Counted from the first letter of the stretch, positions 51,790-63,587 are shown. The stretch is 64,000 bases of DNA from Spirodela intermedia (GCA_902729315.2 LR746279.1:3690001-3754000), one strand, 5' to 3'. Made by a program: numbers and translations. Notes: generated from the letters alone by a model not told the origin.

Positions 51790-52022
51790 ACAGACAACTC
51801 TAGAAAGAGAGAGAGAGAGCGAGAGAGAGCGAGAGAGAGCGAGAGAGAGAGAGAGAGGAACAGAGACAAAGAGAGAGAGAAAGAGAGGGAGAGAGAGACA
51901 CATAGAAAGAGGGAGAGAGAGAGAGGTAAAGAGAGAGAGGGAGAGAGAGACACACATAGAAATAGGGAGAGATAGAGGGAAAGAGTGAGGGAGAGAGACA
52001 CAAACAGAAAGAGAGAGAGAAA
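51790..52022. repeat. Long imperfect (GA)n tract
   Basis: About 230 bases of GA repeats broken by GC, CA and GGGA steps. Long frames through it on either strand are low-complexity artefacts. It lies upstream of APRT. Confidence 0.9.
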
Positions 52023-52315
52023 GGCTATCTAAAGCGCTTGTATTAGGAAAAGAGTCGGTGCAACACACGTTACTCCCCCAAACTTGGAATGGAAACTGGA
52101 ACCCACGCCTCTTCGCCCTACTCCGGTCGGTTCTTGCTCCGCTGCTGTGGGGCCCATCTGCTGCGGATCCCTCCACCTCCCCGCCGCCGGTCAAAACAGG
52201 CCAAACCCCCCAAGTGACAGCCGCCAAACTTCATCCACGGTGACCGAGTCATCACCCACTTCCCCAAGAAAAATTCTCCTGAGTCAAAGCTCCTCGGGTG
52301 GAAGATGCCCACGCG

Positions 52316-52548
52316 AAGAACAGCTGCAGTATGTTATTTTTATGATCTTTACGTTTTATGCAAGTTCATGTGCTTCAGAAAGTCAACGGATGGGTTCCTC
52401 GCTCATGAGACTTATCCCATCAAAGATTATCATTTTTATCGCCATTTTTAAAGCTGCAGCTCAAAGATTATCTTTTTTTCCGGAAGTACTACAATGTAGA
52501 AAGAGAGAGAGGGAAGGAAGATGGGTTCGTGTCACTGTCTGGATTCTG

Positions 52549-52598
<50 letters not shown>

Positions 52599-52780
52599 AG
52601 CTGCAGTATGTCATATTTTCGCCTTTTATTTTTATCTAAATTCCTGTGCTTCAGAGAGTCAACGTGCTGGGTTCCTCGCTCATGAGATTTATCCGGTCAA
52701 AGATTATTTTATTTATCGCCATCATTAATGCTATAGCGTAAATCAGTCAGGTCATATTCCAGGATGTAGTTGCACTGTAT

Positions 52781-52821
<41 letters not shown>

Positions 52822-52851
52822 AGATGGGTTCATGCCACTGCCTGGATTTTG

Positions 52852-52885
<34 letters not shown>
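52316..52885. repeat. Tandem duplication bounded by GA tracts
   Basis: Unit 1 (about 52316-52555) and unit 2 (about 52596-52800) share AACAGCTGCAGTATGT, TGTGCTTCAGA(A/G)AGTCAACG, GGGTTCCTCGCTCATGAGA and TCAAAGATTAT. Each ends in (GA)n (52553-52596 and 52781-52817), with a third GA tract at 52855-52881. Slippage or unequal exchange at the GA tracts is the likely origin. Confidence 0.85.
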
Positions 52886-53009
52886 CTGACAACCTTCTTC
52901 TCCGCGATGGAGTTCCGAGGGCATTCGGACTATGCCGGATTGGATTATACATCAACTCTTTCATCCGGAATGGGGGAAGAAGACGAGGGGGACACAAAAA
53001 AAACCTACT

Positions 53010-53686
53010 TCAATTCACCTCCCTGGATGAGCTCCCCCAAACCAGGAGGAAGACGGAGACGAGCACCGGCAATCCGATCATCAGCAGCGCCTGCGAGAGG
53101 CTCGGCCTCGTCATCTCCGGGAAGACCGCGCTGCCGTACTTAATGGCGGCACCGCCGGCGACGGAGCCCACCGTCGCCTTCCACAGGTAATCCACATCCT
53201 CCTGTTCCATCTCGAAAAAAGGCCTAGGGTTTATCCGCTATGACCTAAAAGTTTCCTAAACATGGCGGCTTGATCGGAAAACCGACGGATTATAATCATC
53301 ATCAGAGACGATGTGAGATTCTACGTGAGGAGAGGGAGGAGAGGAGATCTGGAGCAGATGACTAGAAATCCCCAATTCGTGGACAGGTCGGAGCGGAAAA
53401 TTTAGGGAGGATCAGGAAGGACGGGGGCGCTAACCTGAGGAAGGAGGCGATTGTTGCCGGTGGCGGTGGAGGAGGAGGCTTCCTGGAGAGGCGAAGGCGG
53501 CGGTCGGCGAGGAGGGTCGCTACCAGGTGGCGGCGGGCCGGGCGATGCTGCGGCAGGGCTCGGTTTCCGACGACGAGCTCGAGACGCCGGAAGAGACAAA
53601 GATCGAGCGGGAACACGGCGGAGCATATTCGCCGGCGTCGGCGGAAGTGGCGGCGAAGGGGAAGGGGAGACCCATCCCGCCGCCAT
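53010..53686 (-). CDS. Small predicted membrane protein, unknown role
   Basis: Two exons on minus: 53686-53435 and 53210-53010, joined in phase 0 across a GT-AG intron (donor CCTCAG|GTTAGC; acceptor CGAG|ATG or, nine bases on, CAG|GAG), giving about 150 aa. A start at 53626 (MLRRVPARS) is an equally good ATG and would make a basic, Ser/Arg/Pro-rich N-terminus resembling an organelle transit peptide. Exon 2 is the conserved-looking part: DVDYLWKATVGSVAGGAAIK, then one hydrophobic helix (LSQALLMIGLPVLVSVFLLV, about residues 121-140) and a short polar tail. I do not recognise a named family; it resembles short plant-only proteins of unknown function. It lies on the same strand as the raffinose-synthase-family gene upstream, with separate promoters likely. 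Confidence 0.7.
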
Positions 53687-53689
53687 CCC

Positions 53690-54085
53690 TCTCTTCTCTC
53701 CCGCTCTCGCTTTATCCTTCAGAAAATGAACAATTCATATAAGCAGCACTGCTCTCTCTCTCTCTCTCTCTACCAGCACGGCGGATGCTCTCAAGCGGGT
53801 AGGAGAGACCCGGACGAGATCCGGAAGACGACGTCCATATGGACATCCTCACCTTGTTAGATTTATCAGTCCGAAGTATTTACTAAACCTTCCATTATAG
53901 AAGAAAAATGGTAAGCGGAGTAAAGTCACAATACTATATATTTATCCGAGGTACAATGCAAAATATCGAATGGCGCTGCTCTCTGATATTATATATTTAA
54001 TAAAATCCGTATGTGTAGAGTAAGAGCCACTAAAAGAAAATATTTATATATTAATTACATAAAAAGTAAGAAAATTTTGGAAAGA
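53690..54085. other. Spacer with (CT)n
   Basis: A (CT)n run lies at about 53752-53771, probably in the promoter of the small membrane-protein gene. Otherwise nothing is recognised. Confidence 0.4.
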
Positions 54086-54490
54086 CTTGCTGGCCCACAT
54101 ATGAAGGATACAAAAATGAGAGCAAACAAAGTTGACCTTCCTGAACAAAATTGTCAAGATCCAAATTTGGTAATTTCTACTCTATACAAATAGTAGGTAG
54201 AAGAAGGTGATATTTAGTTAATATTTCCTTTTAGTTAATGGAGAAAGATTCTAAAAGCCTCCTTTTTAGTTAATATTTGTTTTTTCCCATGTATGAAGTG
54301 TATGCAAACAAAGTCAAACCTTTCATGAACAAGAGTGTCAAGATCCAAATTTGGTAATTTCTACTATATACAAATAGTAAGAAGAAGAAGAAGGAAATAT
54401 TTAGTTAATATTTCCTTTTATTTAATGGAGAAAAAATCAAAATGGAGAGAGATTCAAAAAAAGCTTCCTTTAGTTAATATTTACAAGTAT
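54086..54490 (+). repeat. Tandem duplication, about 195-base unit
   Basis: GTCAAGATCCAAATTTGGTA, TATACAAATAGTA, TATTTAGTTAATATTTCCTT and TTAGTTAATATTT occur in the same order in both halves (break near 54285), with small indels. Confidence 0.85.
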
Positions 54491-54986
54491 TTAAAAAACC
54501 ACCGGCATTAATTAAATGCTTGGAGAGTCCATTAGGTTGGTAATTAGTCAAAACAGTGTTAAGAAAAGATACCCTCTCATGTGAAGTTTCATGTATGACA
54601 TTGCCCACTAGTTTGGAAAGTCAACCCTCTCCTACCCCTTTTATAGGATTATCTTACGATTATAACCTTAAAAAAAGTATAGAATTTCCCAATTGCGGAT
54701 GCTTTTTAATGAATTAATTGACAAATTCAAAGTCAACTGCGTTCCAATTTTATGGGGGTTCTTATGCTTTCGGACTCAATCGAAATCATGTATCCTTAGT
54801 GCAGTGGAGTCGGAGAAGAGGATAATATATCGGAATCATAGCTTATATATATATATATATATATCATCCGTACAACTATTTGGCTAATTAATCGTCAACT
54901 TAGATCGACATGCATATGAATAGTTTGAGGATTCTGCGAATTGGTGCAGACGGGAGGGGGGGAGGAGGAGGAAGATGGAGCTTCTT
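54491..54986. other. 3' flank of the raffinose-synthase-family gene
   Basis: Contains a (TA)n run at about 54844-54864. No gene seen. The part nearest 54986 is probably 3' UTR. Confidence 0.4.
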
Positions 54987-57905
54987 TTACAGCTCTACGA
55001 CGACGGAGTGGAGGTTCTTAGGGCCGCCTGGCATGGCGGGGAGATTGATGAGCAGCAGGCCGGAGGAGGAGTCGTAGGAGAACTCGACGGCGGCGGAGGA
55101 GCCCACAGAGCACCGTCGCGGCCTAGTGGCGGAGTAGGCTCCCAGCCTTCCACAGCCCTTGATTTCCATGTAGACCGTCGGAGCCGCCGCCGCCGTGGGG
55201 GTGGAGGAGCCGCCGCGGTAGGAGAGGCCCTGCACAGCTCCGCCGGCGTTGAACATGTCGACGAGGCCCAGCGGCGCAAACTGGAGCTCCGGGGAGAGGA
55301 GTTTAATGGGGGAGACGACGAAGATCTCGTGTTGCAGGATCTTGAGGGAGATCGGGAGGGCGGCGCCGCGGGGGAGGACGACAAGGCCGGAGGCACCGCC
55401 GCCGTGGCGGTAGAGGGCGCAGTCGCCGTTCCATTTTCCGTCGTCGTCGGCGGCGGCGGCGGCGTCTGCGATGAGGTGGACGTCGTCGCCCCTCACGGCG
55501 GCGGTGAGGGCCTCCGCCGCCGTGTGGTGGAAGACGTTCTTCTTCTCGGAGCTGCACCAGGCGGCGCCCTGGCAATTGTAGACGCCGAGCACGCCGGTGA
55601 ACTTGTTCATGTTCCATATCTTCAGCAGGCTGCACCGACGGGGGAGAGGAGGAAGAGGGAGGTCGTCATCGACAGAAAGAAGAAGACGGAGCTATGCCGG
55701 CGGCGGAGGAGGAGGAAGAAGGGGAGGGTACCTGACGCCGTCGCGGGCCGGGTCGGAGAAGAGGCAATCTCTGGTGGGGCGCCCGGGGAGAAGGGCTCGG
55801 AGGATGGAGCCGTCTGGGAGGACCAGCATCGACAGGAGGTCGAAGTTGTGCTTCCCGGGAGCGTCACTGCGCGCAGAGAGAAGATCCGTCAACTCCTCGA
55901 ACGTGAAAGTTAGGGTGGAGAAGAAGGAGGTAGAAGAAGACTGACGAAGAAGATGGAGGGAGGGAGGGAGGGGGAGGAGGAGGTTGCCTGACGTAGACAG
56001 GGCCGCCGCTGATGGCCCTGGCGGAGGCGTGGTACTCGGCGGCAGGGTGGAGAGAATGGAACATGTCCCAGTCGGGGAGCATGAACTCCCCAAGGAAGAC
56101 GCTGTTGTAGGCCACCGAGGCGATGTGGATCGTGTGCGACACCGGGTCCCTCGGGTAGAAGTCGTCCGACGCCCTCACCACCGCCGTCTGCTTCGAGCTG
56201 CCCAAATCCCATCAGAAGAAGAACAACAAGAAGGTGAGAGGAAGAAGAAGAGCATGAAGATGAAGAAGATTGAGGTAGAAGCAGAAGAAGACTGCAACTG
56301 AGGCGGAGCTGGAAGAAAAGAATCAAGCAAGGAGTGAGAGCGTACTGGTAGAGCGCGTCGGAGCTGTGGCTCATGCAGGCGATGATGCCGTTGTCTGGGA
56401 AGTTCTTCCTCACCGAGGCGTCAAGCGCCTGGTGGTACATCCTCGTGAGCTCCACTCGCCCTCCCAGCCCGCCTCCTAGGGTTTCCAGGATAGACTGAAC
56501 ATCGACTTTGACGCCGTCGACGCCGGCGGCGGCGAGGTAGCTGTGGAGCTCGTCGTAGAACTGGTAGACCTTCTTGGGATCCACCAGCCCCAAACCCTGC
56601 ACTGTCAGCGGGTCCGTCTTCATCCCCGGCTCGTTGCCCTCTACTCCGGGGGAGATCTCCGGGAACTTCATCGCCGGTGAGTACTGCTCCAGGCCCTCCG
56701 CCGCCGGCCGGACGCCGCCCCAGTAGCCGGTGATGGCGTGCCAGAGGTAGACGAAGCTCACGGCGTACCTCTTCTTAGCGACGTCGACGATGGACTTGAT
56801 CCCCTCTGCGGGGCTCTCCCTGGTCTGGAACTTGGAGTTCTCCCTGATGGCGGTGAGGCGCATCAGGGACGGCGCCGCCGCCGCCGCCGCTGCTCCGTCA
56901 GCGGACTGGTCCAGGCCGACGGACTGCCAGCCATCGTCGATGATGACGAACCTCGCCGGAGCGCCGCCGGCGGCGAGGCTCTGCAACCCGGCCTCGACGC
57001 CCTCCTGGGTGACCTCCTGGTAGAAGGCGTCCCAGGTGCACCATCCGAAGAGGTCCACGATGGGGGGAAGCTTCTTCTCCAGCCGCTGCCGGAAGGTCTG
57101 CAGGTGGGAGCTGGCGGCGGAGACGGCGTCGGAGACGGCGGCGAAGGGATCCCGCTGGCCGGCGCTGAGGAAGACGGAGTGGGAGAAGGAGGCCCCGGCT
57201 GTGCCGGTGTCGCCGCTCTCGATGCAGAGCTCGAGCTCGTCGCTGCCACCGCCCTGGAGACTGGAGCGGAAAGGGCCGTCGACGAGGGGGAGGAAGACGG
57301 AGTAGAAGGGCTCGCCGGAGTTTTCGTCGTCCTTGATCTCCAGGAGGAGGAACTGTGTCTCGAGCGGGATGTCTCTGCCCCGATCGCCCATCTTCTGCGA
57401 CATCCACCATAGCTTGAACCGAAAGCACGCCATGAATCGGACATCTCTGCGATCAGAGAACAAAAAAAATTAGGATTCCTTCTTTAAACAGGGGAGGAAG
57501 AAGAAGAAGAAGAAGCATTCATAGTTAAGCCAGACAGAGTAATTTGGGGGATTCCGATTCCTCCATCAGGAAGAGTAAAGCTCGACACTGAAGGCAGATT
57601 TAGGGATCAATCTGACCAGAGGAAGAAGAAGAGGCAAAAGGATCTTCTCTAAACTGATCGAGAACCAGGAGACGCAAGAATAAATGGATCTGCCATGAGA
57701 TTGTTGCTTACCGAAGGGTGCCGAGGGAGACGACGTGTCGACAAGCAGGCTTGGAGAAATGAGAGCCGAGGAAGACGCCGTCGGCGGCGCCGGTATCGGA
57801 AGCGGCGGTGACCGTCACATTCTCCGGCACGCCGGAGAGCACTGTGCGCCCTCTGACGACTAGCCTACCGTCGGAGGAGATCCGCACGGAAGGTTTGATT
57901 GTCAT
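54987..57905 (-). CDS. Raffinose synthase / seed-imbibition protein family
   Basis: Glycoside hydrolase family 36 protein of the plant SIP/raffinose-synthase group. Members make raffinose from galactinol and sucrose, or act as alkaline alpha-galactosidases (established). Five exons on minus: 57905-57712, 57446-56346, 56197-55988, 55866-55732, 55629-54987. All introns are phase 2, giving 760 aa against a usual 750-785. Signature text: [51 protein letters not shown] (nucleophile Asp about 380), [17 protein letters not shown] (acid/base Asp 443-444), [36 protein letters not shown]. No stop or lost catalytic residue. Intron 3 is GC-AG. Exons are very GC-rich with an Ala run (GAAAAAAAP). It lacks the large insertion of stachyose synthases. 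It resembles the SIP1/RFS1/RFS6 (DIN10) type more than RFS5, so transferase versus hydrolase activity is open. Long antisense frames are GC artefacts. Confidence 0.94.
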
Positions 57906-58047
57906 TTCCCCTCCCTGTCGCCGCCGGAGGAATTGCTGCTGCCGCCGGTTGGGTTTCTCCTCCCTGGATTCAACCTCTTTGACGCCCTCGACTGCGCAAG
58001 GATCAGATCCGATTCCCTTCAGAGGAAAGGCATCAATCAGGTGAGAA

Positions 58048-58081
58048 TCTCCATCTCCATCTCAATCTCCATCTCCACCCG
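58048..58081. repeat. (CATCTC)n simple repeat in the 5' leader
   Basis: Hexamer-like CATCTC repeats in the untranslated leader of the raffinose-synthase-family gene. Confidence 0.75.
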
Positions 58082-58417
58082 GTGGATCAAATCAACCAGG
58101 ATTAGAACGGAACCCCCAACCAGATCAATCTCCTCGCATACCTTGCAGGATCGGACGCGAAGGACAGGATCGCAGAATCTGAGACGGTGGAACCTGCAAT
58201 ATGCTCCAAATAAAATGGAGCCAAGGCAGGAAACCCCTTAGCGCCGGCAACCACAGCAGACGAACAGGATGAGGAAGGAGGAAACCAAATCTGATGAGAG
58301 ATGCACTACCATACCAGACGCAGGGATCTTCAGGGGAAGACGAAGAACACCAGACAGGAAGATCGAGGATGCGGAAGCCCAAGGAGATCTGCAATGAGGA
58401 ATGAAGGAAGGGAAGAA

Positions 58418-58427
58418 GGTATATATT
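58418..58427 (-). promoter_or_regulatory. TATA box, raffinose-synthase-family gene
   Basis: CCAATATATACC on the minus strand, about 515 bases before the ATG. It implies a long leader (about 480 bases) that may contain an intron. Confidence 0.55.
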
Positions 58428-58589
58428 GGCGTAGGGAAGGATCTTTCCCCCTGTGGAAACCACCGTGGAGCTGCGGTGGCGGCCGCAGCTTCCATTGCCG
58501 ATCTCCTCTATTCCTCTCTCTAGATCGGGGAAGAAGACGATTGGATAACAGGGGGCCAATCAGGGCAGTAATAAATAGAGACGACTCAG

Positions 58590-58952
58590 ATCCACGTCGG
58601 TGCACTACGTGGAGCGGAGTCGGACGCTACCAGGTCACGTGGCTCACGGGGACAAAGAACTACGTGGTCGCCAATCATTGGTCGTTTGGTCTGGTGGACC
58701 TATCGTAATCTGGCGTCAGCGTGGACTCTGACGGAGATTCTGGTCGTATTAAGGATACGTGTCTAAATCTGGCGAAGGGGAGGACGGCGGTTACGTGACG
58801 CGACGAAGATCTCCACGTCAACCGCGTGCCGATCTGAGGACCTGCTGAGGTCCTCGTCGTGTTGCCATCCAGACCGTTGGGCCAAATTCTGACTGATGAT
58901 GACTCGGATCCATCACACAGGGGGGTCCCACAAAAATCCATGCTGACGTGTG
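58590..58952 (-). promoter_or_regulatory. Cluster of ABRE/G-box (ACGT) elements
   Basis: Eight ACGT cores in about 360 bases upstream of the TATA at 58418: CCACGTCG (58592), TACGTGGA (58606), TCACGTGGC (58635, a perfect G-box/ABRE), TACGTGGT (58661), TACGTGTC (58756, classic ABRE), TTACGTGAC (58791), CCACGTCA (58813), GACGTGTG (58944). These bind ABA-responsive bZIP factors (established). The site suits a raffinose-family gene, a class commonly induced by drought, cold or ABA. Confidence 0.75.
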
Positions 58953-58959
58953 ATGTCAA

Positions 58960-61900
58960 ACCCTTTCCATTACCAATGACCTCACAAACGATTAAAGATT
59001 CTGCAATTATTTAACCATCTTACACCTGTAAAGTTATTTATTTACATCGAAGACCTCTATTTTTAAAAAACTTATAATCTATCTTCGTGTAATCTATTGG
59101 GGAAATTATAAAAAGAGTCCCCTAATAAATTCAATATTTATTAATGTAAAAAGATTTCATTAAGTCACAAAGCAATTAAAATCATGAGTAATTTTGTTAT
59201 TTGAAATATGATTTATCTTCAAAGGCATATTATGTTCATACATCTTACTAATGATGGTTATAGTTCATGAACACTATTTTAAAATTTATCCCACTAATAA
59301 CTATGTTTCATTTCAATAATAAGTATAGGCAATAGAAGAAGAAGAAGAAGAAGAAATGATCTTCAGGAAAATTGCGCGATAGAAGCTAGAAAAATCTTGA
59401 CTTTGTTGCAACTTTCATGAAGATAATTGTGTAAAATGTAGGAAGAAATCTAGAGTAATACTTGAGGGAGAGAAAAAAATAAAGCCAATATAAAATCTAT
59501 TGGACCCACCCTTGGTTCTGATGATGACATGAGATATTGGTTTACTAATGTCATATAAAATAACAATTTAATATCTTAACATTCATCTTTAAATTGTTCA
59601 TATACTATGATATTGTAATCCATATGGGTTGCTATTTATATGTTTACAATACAATGTGTTATCATAATATATATATTTATAGTTTTTTTTTTTATGTTCC
59701 TAGTTAATTTATTATCTTCGTGTATATATGTTGGTGCTATATATTATTCGAGGAGCAAAGGGAGAAACAAAGGGGGCACCTTTCATAGCTTTCTAGAGAT
59801 TTATGTCATCTATAGAGTGTTGACAATGTGAACCCCAAGATTTATATTTGTTTTGCATACAATGCTGACTTCATTTTGTAATGACCATGTCCTTAGATTT
59901 CACTAACACACATGTTACAACAATCTAGTTATCATGGAGGCTTCAACTCACCTTCACTGGATCCATGGCTCTGACCACCACAAATCTCCTCAACCTTGAA
60001 TTAAGAACATCTTCTCAATTTGTGGCTGTACGTACATCAGTTCAAGTATGTGTTCTACTCAAATAATGTAAATATTTCAAAATTAAGAATGAAATTGTAG
60101 TACTTAGATTTCTTGAGTGTGTTAATGTGGACCTGGAGATGTGGAAACTTCTCTTTTTGCAACATGCTTTAATGCTCGAAAATGACATCAAAGTATAATT
60201 TATAGAGTGTAGAGTTACACCACCAATGCTGATAGGTTAATCCTAATTATAGGAAAATGTTTATATTATTATCCTGATTTATATCAATTTAAAATGGCCC
60301 TTAAGAGTAATTTCAATGGGTAGCTTGAAACCACTAAATGGTTTGATCACACCACTATAATGTTTCTTCTCCTTCCATATCATGTCTCATGATTCTAACA
60401 TTTATTGAGCACTTCTACTATACACTAATTGAGTGAGCTTAGTATACAAGCAAATATAGACTTGATTGCAACTAATCTCAAAGTGTATTCATAATATCAG
60501 ATCATTATTGAACTGACTTAAACTGACACAATATGGATATGAACATTACATCTTAATGGAACTAAGTATTGATTTTTCCTTGAAGATTTCCAAACTCTTA
60601 ACATAGCCATCATGTGTGGTTTTCTAACATTATGATTTATGTTTATTTTAGGAAAAAATAGATGTTGGAGTATCATAGACAATCAAAAATATTTTTGTGC
60701 TTGATTTCTCAATAAACATCATGTCTTTTCAATATATAAGTAACTCAAAATGTTCATCTCCATCTCTATTACAAATTCAAATTATTTTCTTGTAGACAAT
60801 TTAGAGAGAAATTGAGAAGACATGTTCTTGGTCAAATTACATGTAATCGGTGAGTTATACTCAAGCATCCACTATCCCTCCTCAATCAAATTCAAAGAGA
60901 AGAGGAGAGCGACAACATTAGCCTCCAACATGAGAAAAGGCCTTAATGTCAACTTTTCCATCTAGAGTATAAGTCTCCAATATTAGAATTTTTGAGAAAA
61001 GGGCAATGACCGTCTAAGTCTCTAACATTGACCTCTTCATTAGAATTTTGAAAGTACTCAATGTCAACTTTTCCATCTAGAAATATCCCATAGTGAAATC
61101 TTTGATTATTACTTATGAGATAAATGTATTAATTAATCTTCCTTAATTAGTGGAGGGAGTTAAACCTATCATTCAGTTGTTGCCATCATAGATCTATGAA
61201 TTTAGAAGATAATTTCTTATAAAAATTATAAGAGAGTTAAACCAAGAGTCAGTGGTTGTCATTGTACCCTCTAAAATTGTTCTTTAGGAGTAGAAAATGG
61301 GTCAAACTAATATAAAAATCTCTTTTTCTCATACCTATTAATGTAGGAAGACTGTATGACTTGAACTTGTAAGTAGAAGATGAAAATGAAAGGAGAGAGG
61401 AGAGAGCTTTTTGAACAAAGGATCACAAATAAATCAATTCAACCCTCATTCTTAATCTAAATGTAGCCTTAAATCCATTCTTCACCATTATGAGTAAAAC
61501 CTTTTATGATCAAATTTATGAAAATACATATAAAAGTTTGCCAAAATTTTCTAGGGTTTGAAATCATATGATATTTTCTAAGGTTTGAAAATATATTCCA
61601 ATACTTTAATACACATCATCCGAAATTATTAATAATATGAAATTTAAATTTTATCCCTATATACATTTTTGAACATCAAAATTAAGAGACCAATGAAATA
61701 AACTAGGAGAAATTCCTTCAAGGCAAAAATGGTCTATATTCATGCTTGAGATTATTAAAATATTTTTGGATGTAAGTTAATGTCATAAGTATAGTCATGC
61801 ATGTGAATGAGGGAGATACTTGACATGAACACAATGTAGAAAGTAGCACATTAAAATTCAATTTTTTTAACATTATTATTTTCAAAATATTAATTTTATG

Positions 61901-62799
61901 GAGAGTAAAGTTCGAACACACAAATGACCTAAAAAATGAAATGTTATATATCCATTCAAATTACCATTGGACCCCCAATAAGCTAAATCTAAAAGGGCAT
62001 TTCAATCAACATTATAGTAGAACAAAAAAGAGAGAAAATCAGAAGAGCCTCTATGCCCACATCCATCCCCAAGGAGTCCAAGCCAAAAGTCTTTATCTTC
62101 ATGCATCTAAAATAAAATAAGATGTATTGTTGTTCAAGCCTTCAATGTCTCATCCACACAAGTTTCTATAATGAGATATTAGAGGAATAATATCTCTAGA
62201 AGTCTAGAACATCAACACTTGGAATACTTTTATATTTTAGGAGTATATTTAATTCTTAAGATAACCTAGAACCGTATATCTACAAAAGAGTTGCAAAATG
62301 AAATCTTATGAGGAATCTTCATGTCTCTCTCCTCAGCTTGATTCATCCATTGTTGACTCAACCAATGGTCGACATATTTGAATCTTTTACAGCAAGTTTT
62401 AATTTCTTTATTTTTGACTCTACAATGGTGATATAACTTATCAAATTGACTTACTTGGGTCAACTCATTCACAGCTTGAGTTAATATTTCTTTAGAAAAT
62501 ATTTTCTTGTTTGTTCTAATTTCATTTTTCTTCTTTTTAATAACTTCCTTTGTGATTCTTTTTAATATTTCATTCTTGAAAAGTATAATCAAATAACAAA
62601 TAATAATGTTTCTTCTAGGGATCACATTATATAAATGTAATTATAAAAATCTAAATGTTTTCCTCATTCTTTTAAGTCATCACAAAAATATTAGGGATCA
62701 CATTTATGCATTTTCATGCTCATGGAAAGGCCTAAACTACAATTGATTTCATCATCAAAACTATGTAAATCATTACTAAAGACACCACCTATGCATTTA
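58960..62799. other. AT-rich gene desert
   Basis: No coding region supported. Contains (GAA)n at about 59336-59357, a poly-T run near 59682, two copies of AATGTCAACTTTTCCATCTAG about 110 bases apart (near 60947 and 61057), and SIRE-like LTR-end text near 61433. A 119-codon minus frame at 62266-62625 is Lys-rich and unrecognised. Confidence 0.4.
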
Positions 62800-63055
62800 A
62801 CTAATTGTGTAGAATTAGTCAACTGAATGACTATATATGTTACGTCAAACTCAATTAATTATTCAAGAATAAATTATGACTCACTTTAGTTTAATCTGTT
62901 ATTTGAATCAACCAACTGAACTATTGATGTATTATCATTAGTAACTCCGCTCTTGGTTGATGCCTACTAATTGTAAATTGAATGACTATATATGCTACAC
63001 CAAATTAAAGTAATTATCTAGGAACAAATTTTGACTCACCTTAATATACTTATAT
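62800..63055 (+). repeat. Tandem duplication, about 160-base unit
   Basis: AACTGAATGACTATATATGTTAC...AATTATTCAAGAATAAATTATGACTCAC (62820-62883) recurs, diverged, as AATTGAATGACTATATATGCTAC...AATTATCTAGGAACAAATTTTGACTCAC (62977-63040). Confidence 0.8.
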
Positions 63056-63267
63056 AAATTGACCACCTTAGTAAACATAAATTAAATGACTCACCTCTTG
63101 GTTGATGACTTTGATTCCAAATCCAAGGAGATGATGATTTACTTGTGTCTGCAAGGACTCATTTTTCAGAGTCCAATTGACCTGACCGGACCGATCCTCA
63201 CAGACCCTGAGGAGCCCGCTTCCCCTCCGGCGGTGCTCCGGCGTCGCCGCCGGCCTCGCTGCCCGTC

Positions 63268-63350
63268 TATAAATAAGTGGGCTGCGGCTGCTGACGAAGA
63301 TCGAGAGAAAGGAGAAGGGAGGGGTTCTCGCTAGCGGGAATTAGGGTTTT
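63268..63350 (+). promoter_or_regulatory. YJU2 core promoter: TATA and telo-box
   Basis: TATAAATA at 63268-63275, then TTAGGGTTTT at 63341-63350, a telo-box common in 5' regions of plant housekeeping and RNA-processing genes. The ATG follows at 63390. Confidence 0.65.
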
Positions 63351-63389
63351 GCATTTGCCGAGGGTAGAGGGTAGGAGGAAGAGGAAGCC

Positions 63390-63587
63390 ATGGGTGAACG
63401 GAAGGTGCTGAATAAGTATTACCCTCCCGACTTCGATCCGGCGAAGATCCCCCGGAGGAGGCAGCCCAAGAACCAGCAGATCAAGGTCCGCATGATGTTG
63501 CCGATGAGCATCCGGTGCAACACCTGCGGGACTTACATCTACAAGGGGACCAAGTTCAATTCACGCAAGGAGGACGCCGTCGGCGAA
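63390..63587 (+). CDS. YJU2: Splicing factor YJU2/CWC16, first exon (partial)
   Basis: First 66 codons of the spliceosome step-I factor YJU2 (CWC16/CCDC94 family), which promotes the first transesterification by helping dock the branch site (established). The sequence [20 protein letters not shown], then [20 protein letters not shown] and [11 protein letters not shown], is a near-textbook family N-terminus. CNTC supplies the first pair of zinc-ligand cysteines. The exon ends GGCGAA|GTAAGA in phase 0. The next exon, expected to begin TYLGI-like, is not found before 64000, so the gene runs off the window. The rest of the frame to 63620 is intron. Confidence 0.94.

Noticed and set aside
51658-52227. 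Ser/Leu- or Arg/Glu-rich frames up to 189 codons
   Set aside because: Translations of the (GA)n tract on both strands.
52084-52728. 214-codon + frame
   Set aside because: Runs through the duplicated GA-bounded units; no recognisable protein, and repeat-driven.
52832-53190. 103- and 113-codon + frames
   Set aside because: Begin in a GA tract and overlap, antisense, the coding exon of the small membrane-protein gene.
54975-55913. 312-codon open frame on + across the raffinose-synthase-family gene
   Set aside because: Antisense shadow of GC-rich exons. Low-complexity Gly/Val/Glu text with no domain, while the minus strand encodes a clear conserved protein.
56738-57412. 224-codon + frame
   Set aside because: Also an antisense GC-rich shadow of exon 2 of the same gene.
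62266-62625. 119-codon minus frame
   Set aside because: AT-rich, Lys/Ile-biased, no domain or splice partners recognised. Chance frame or old element debris.
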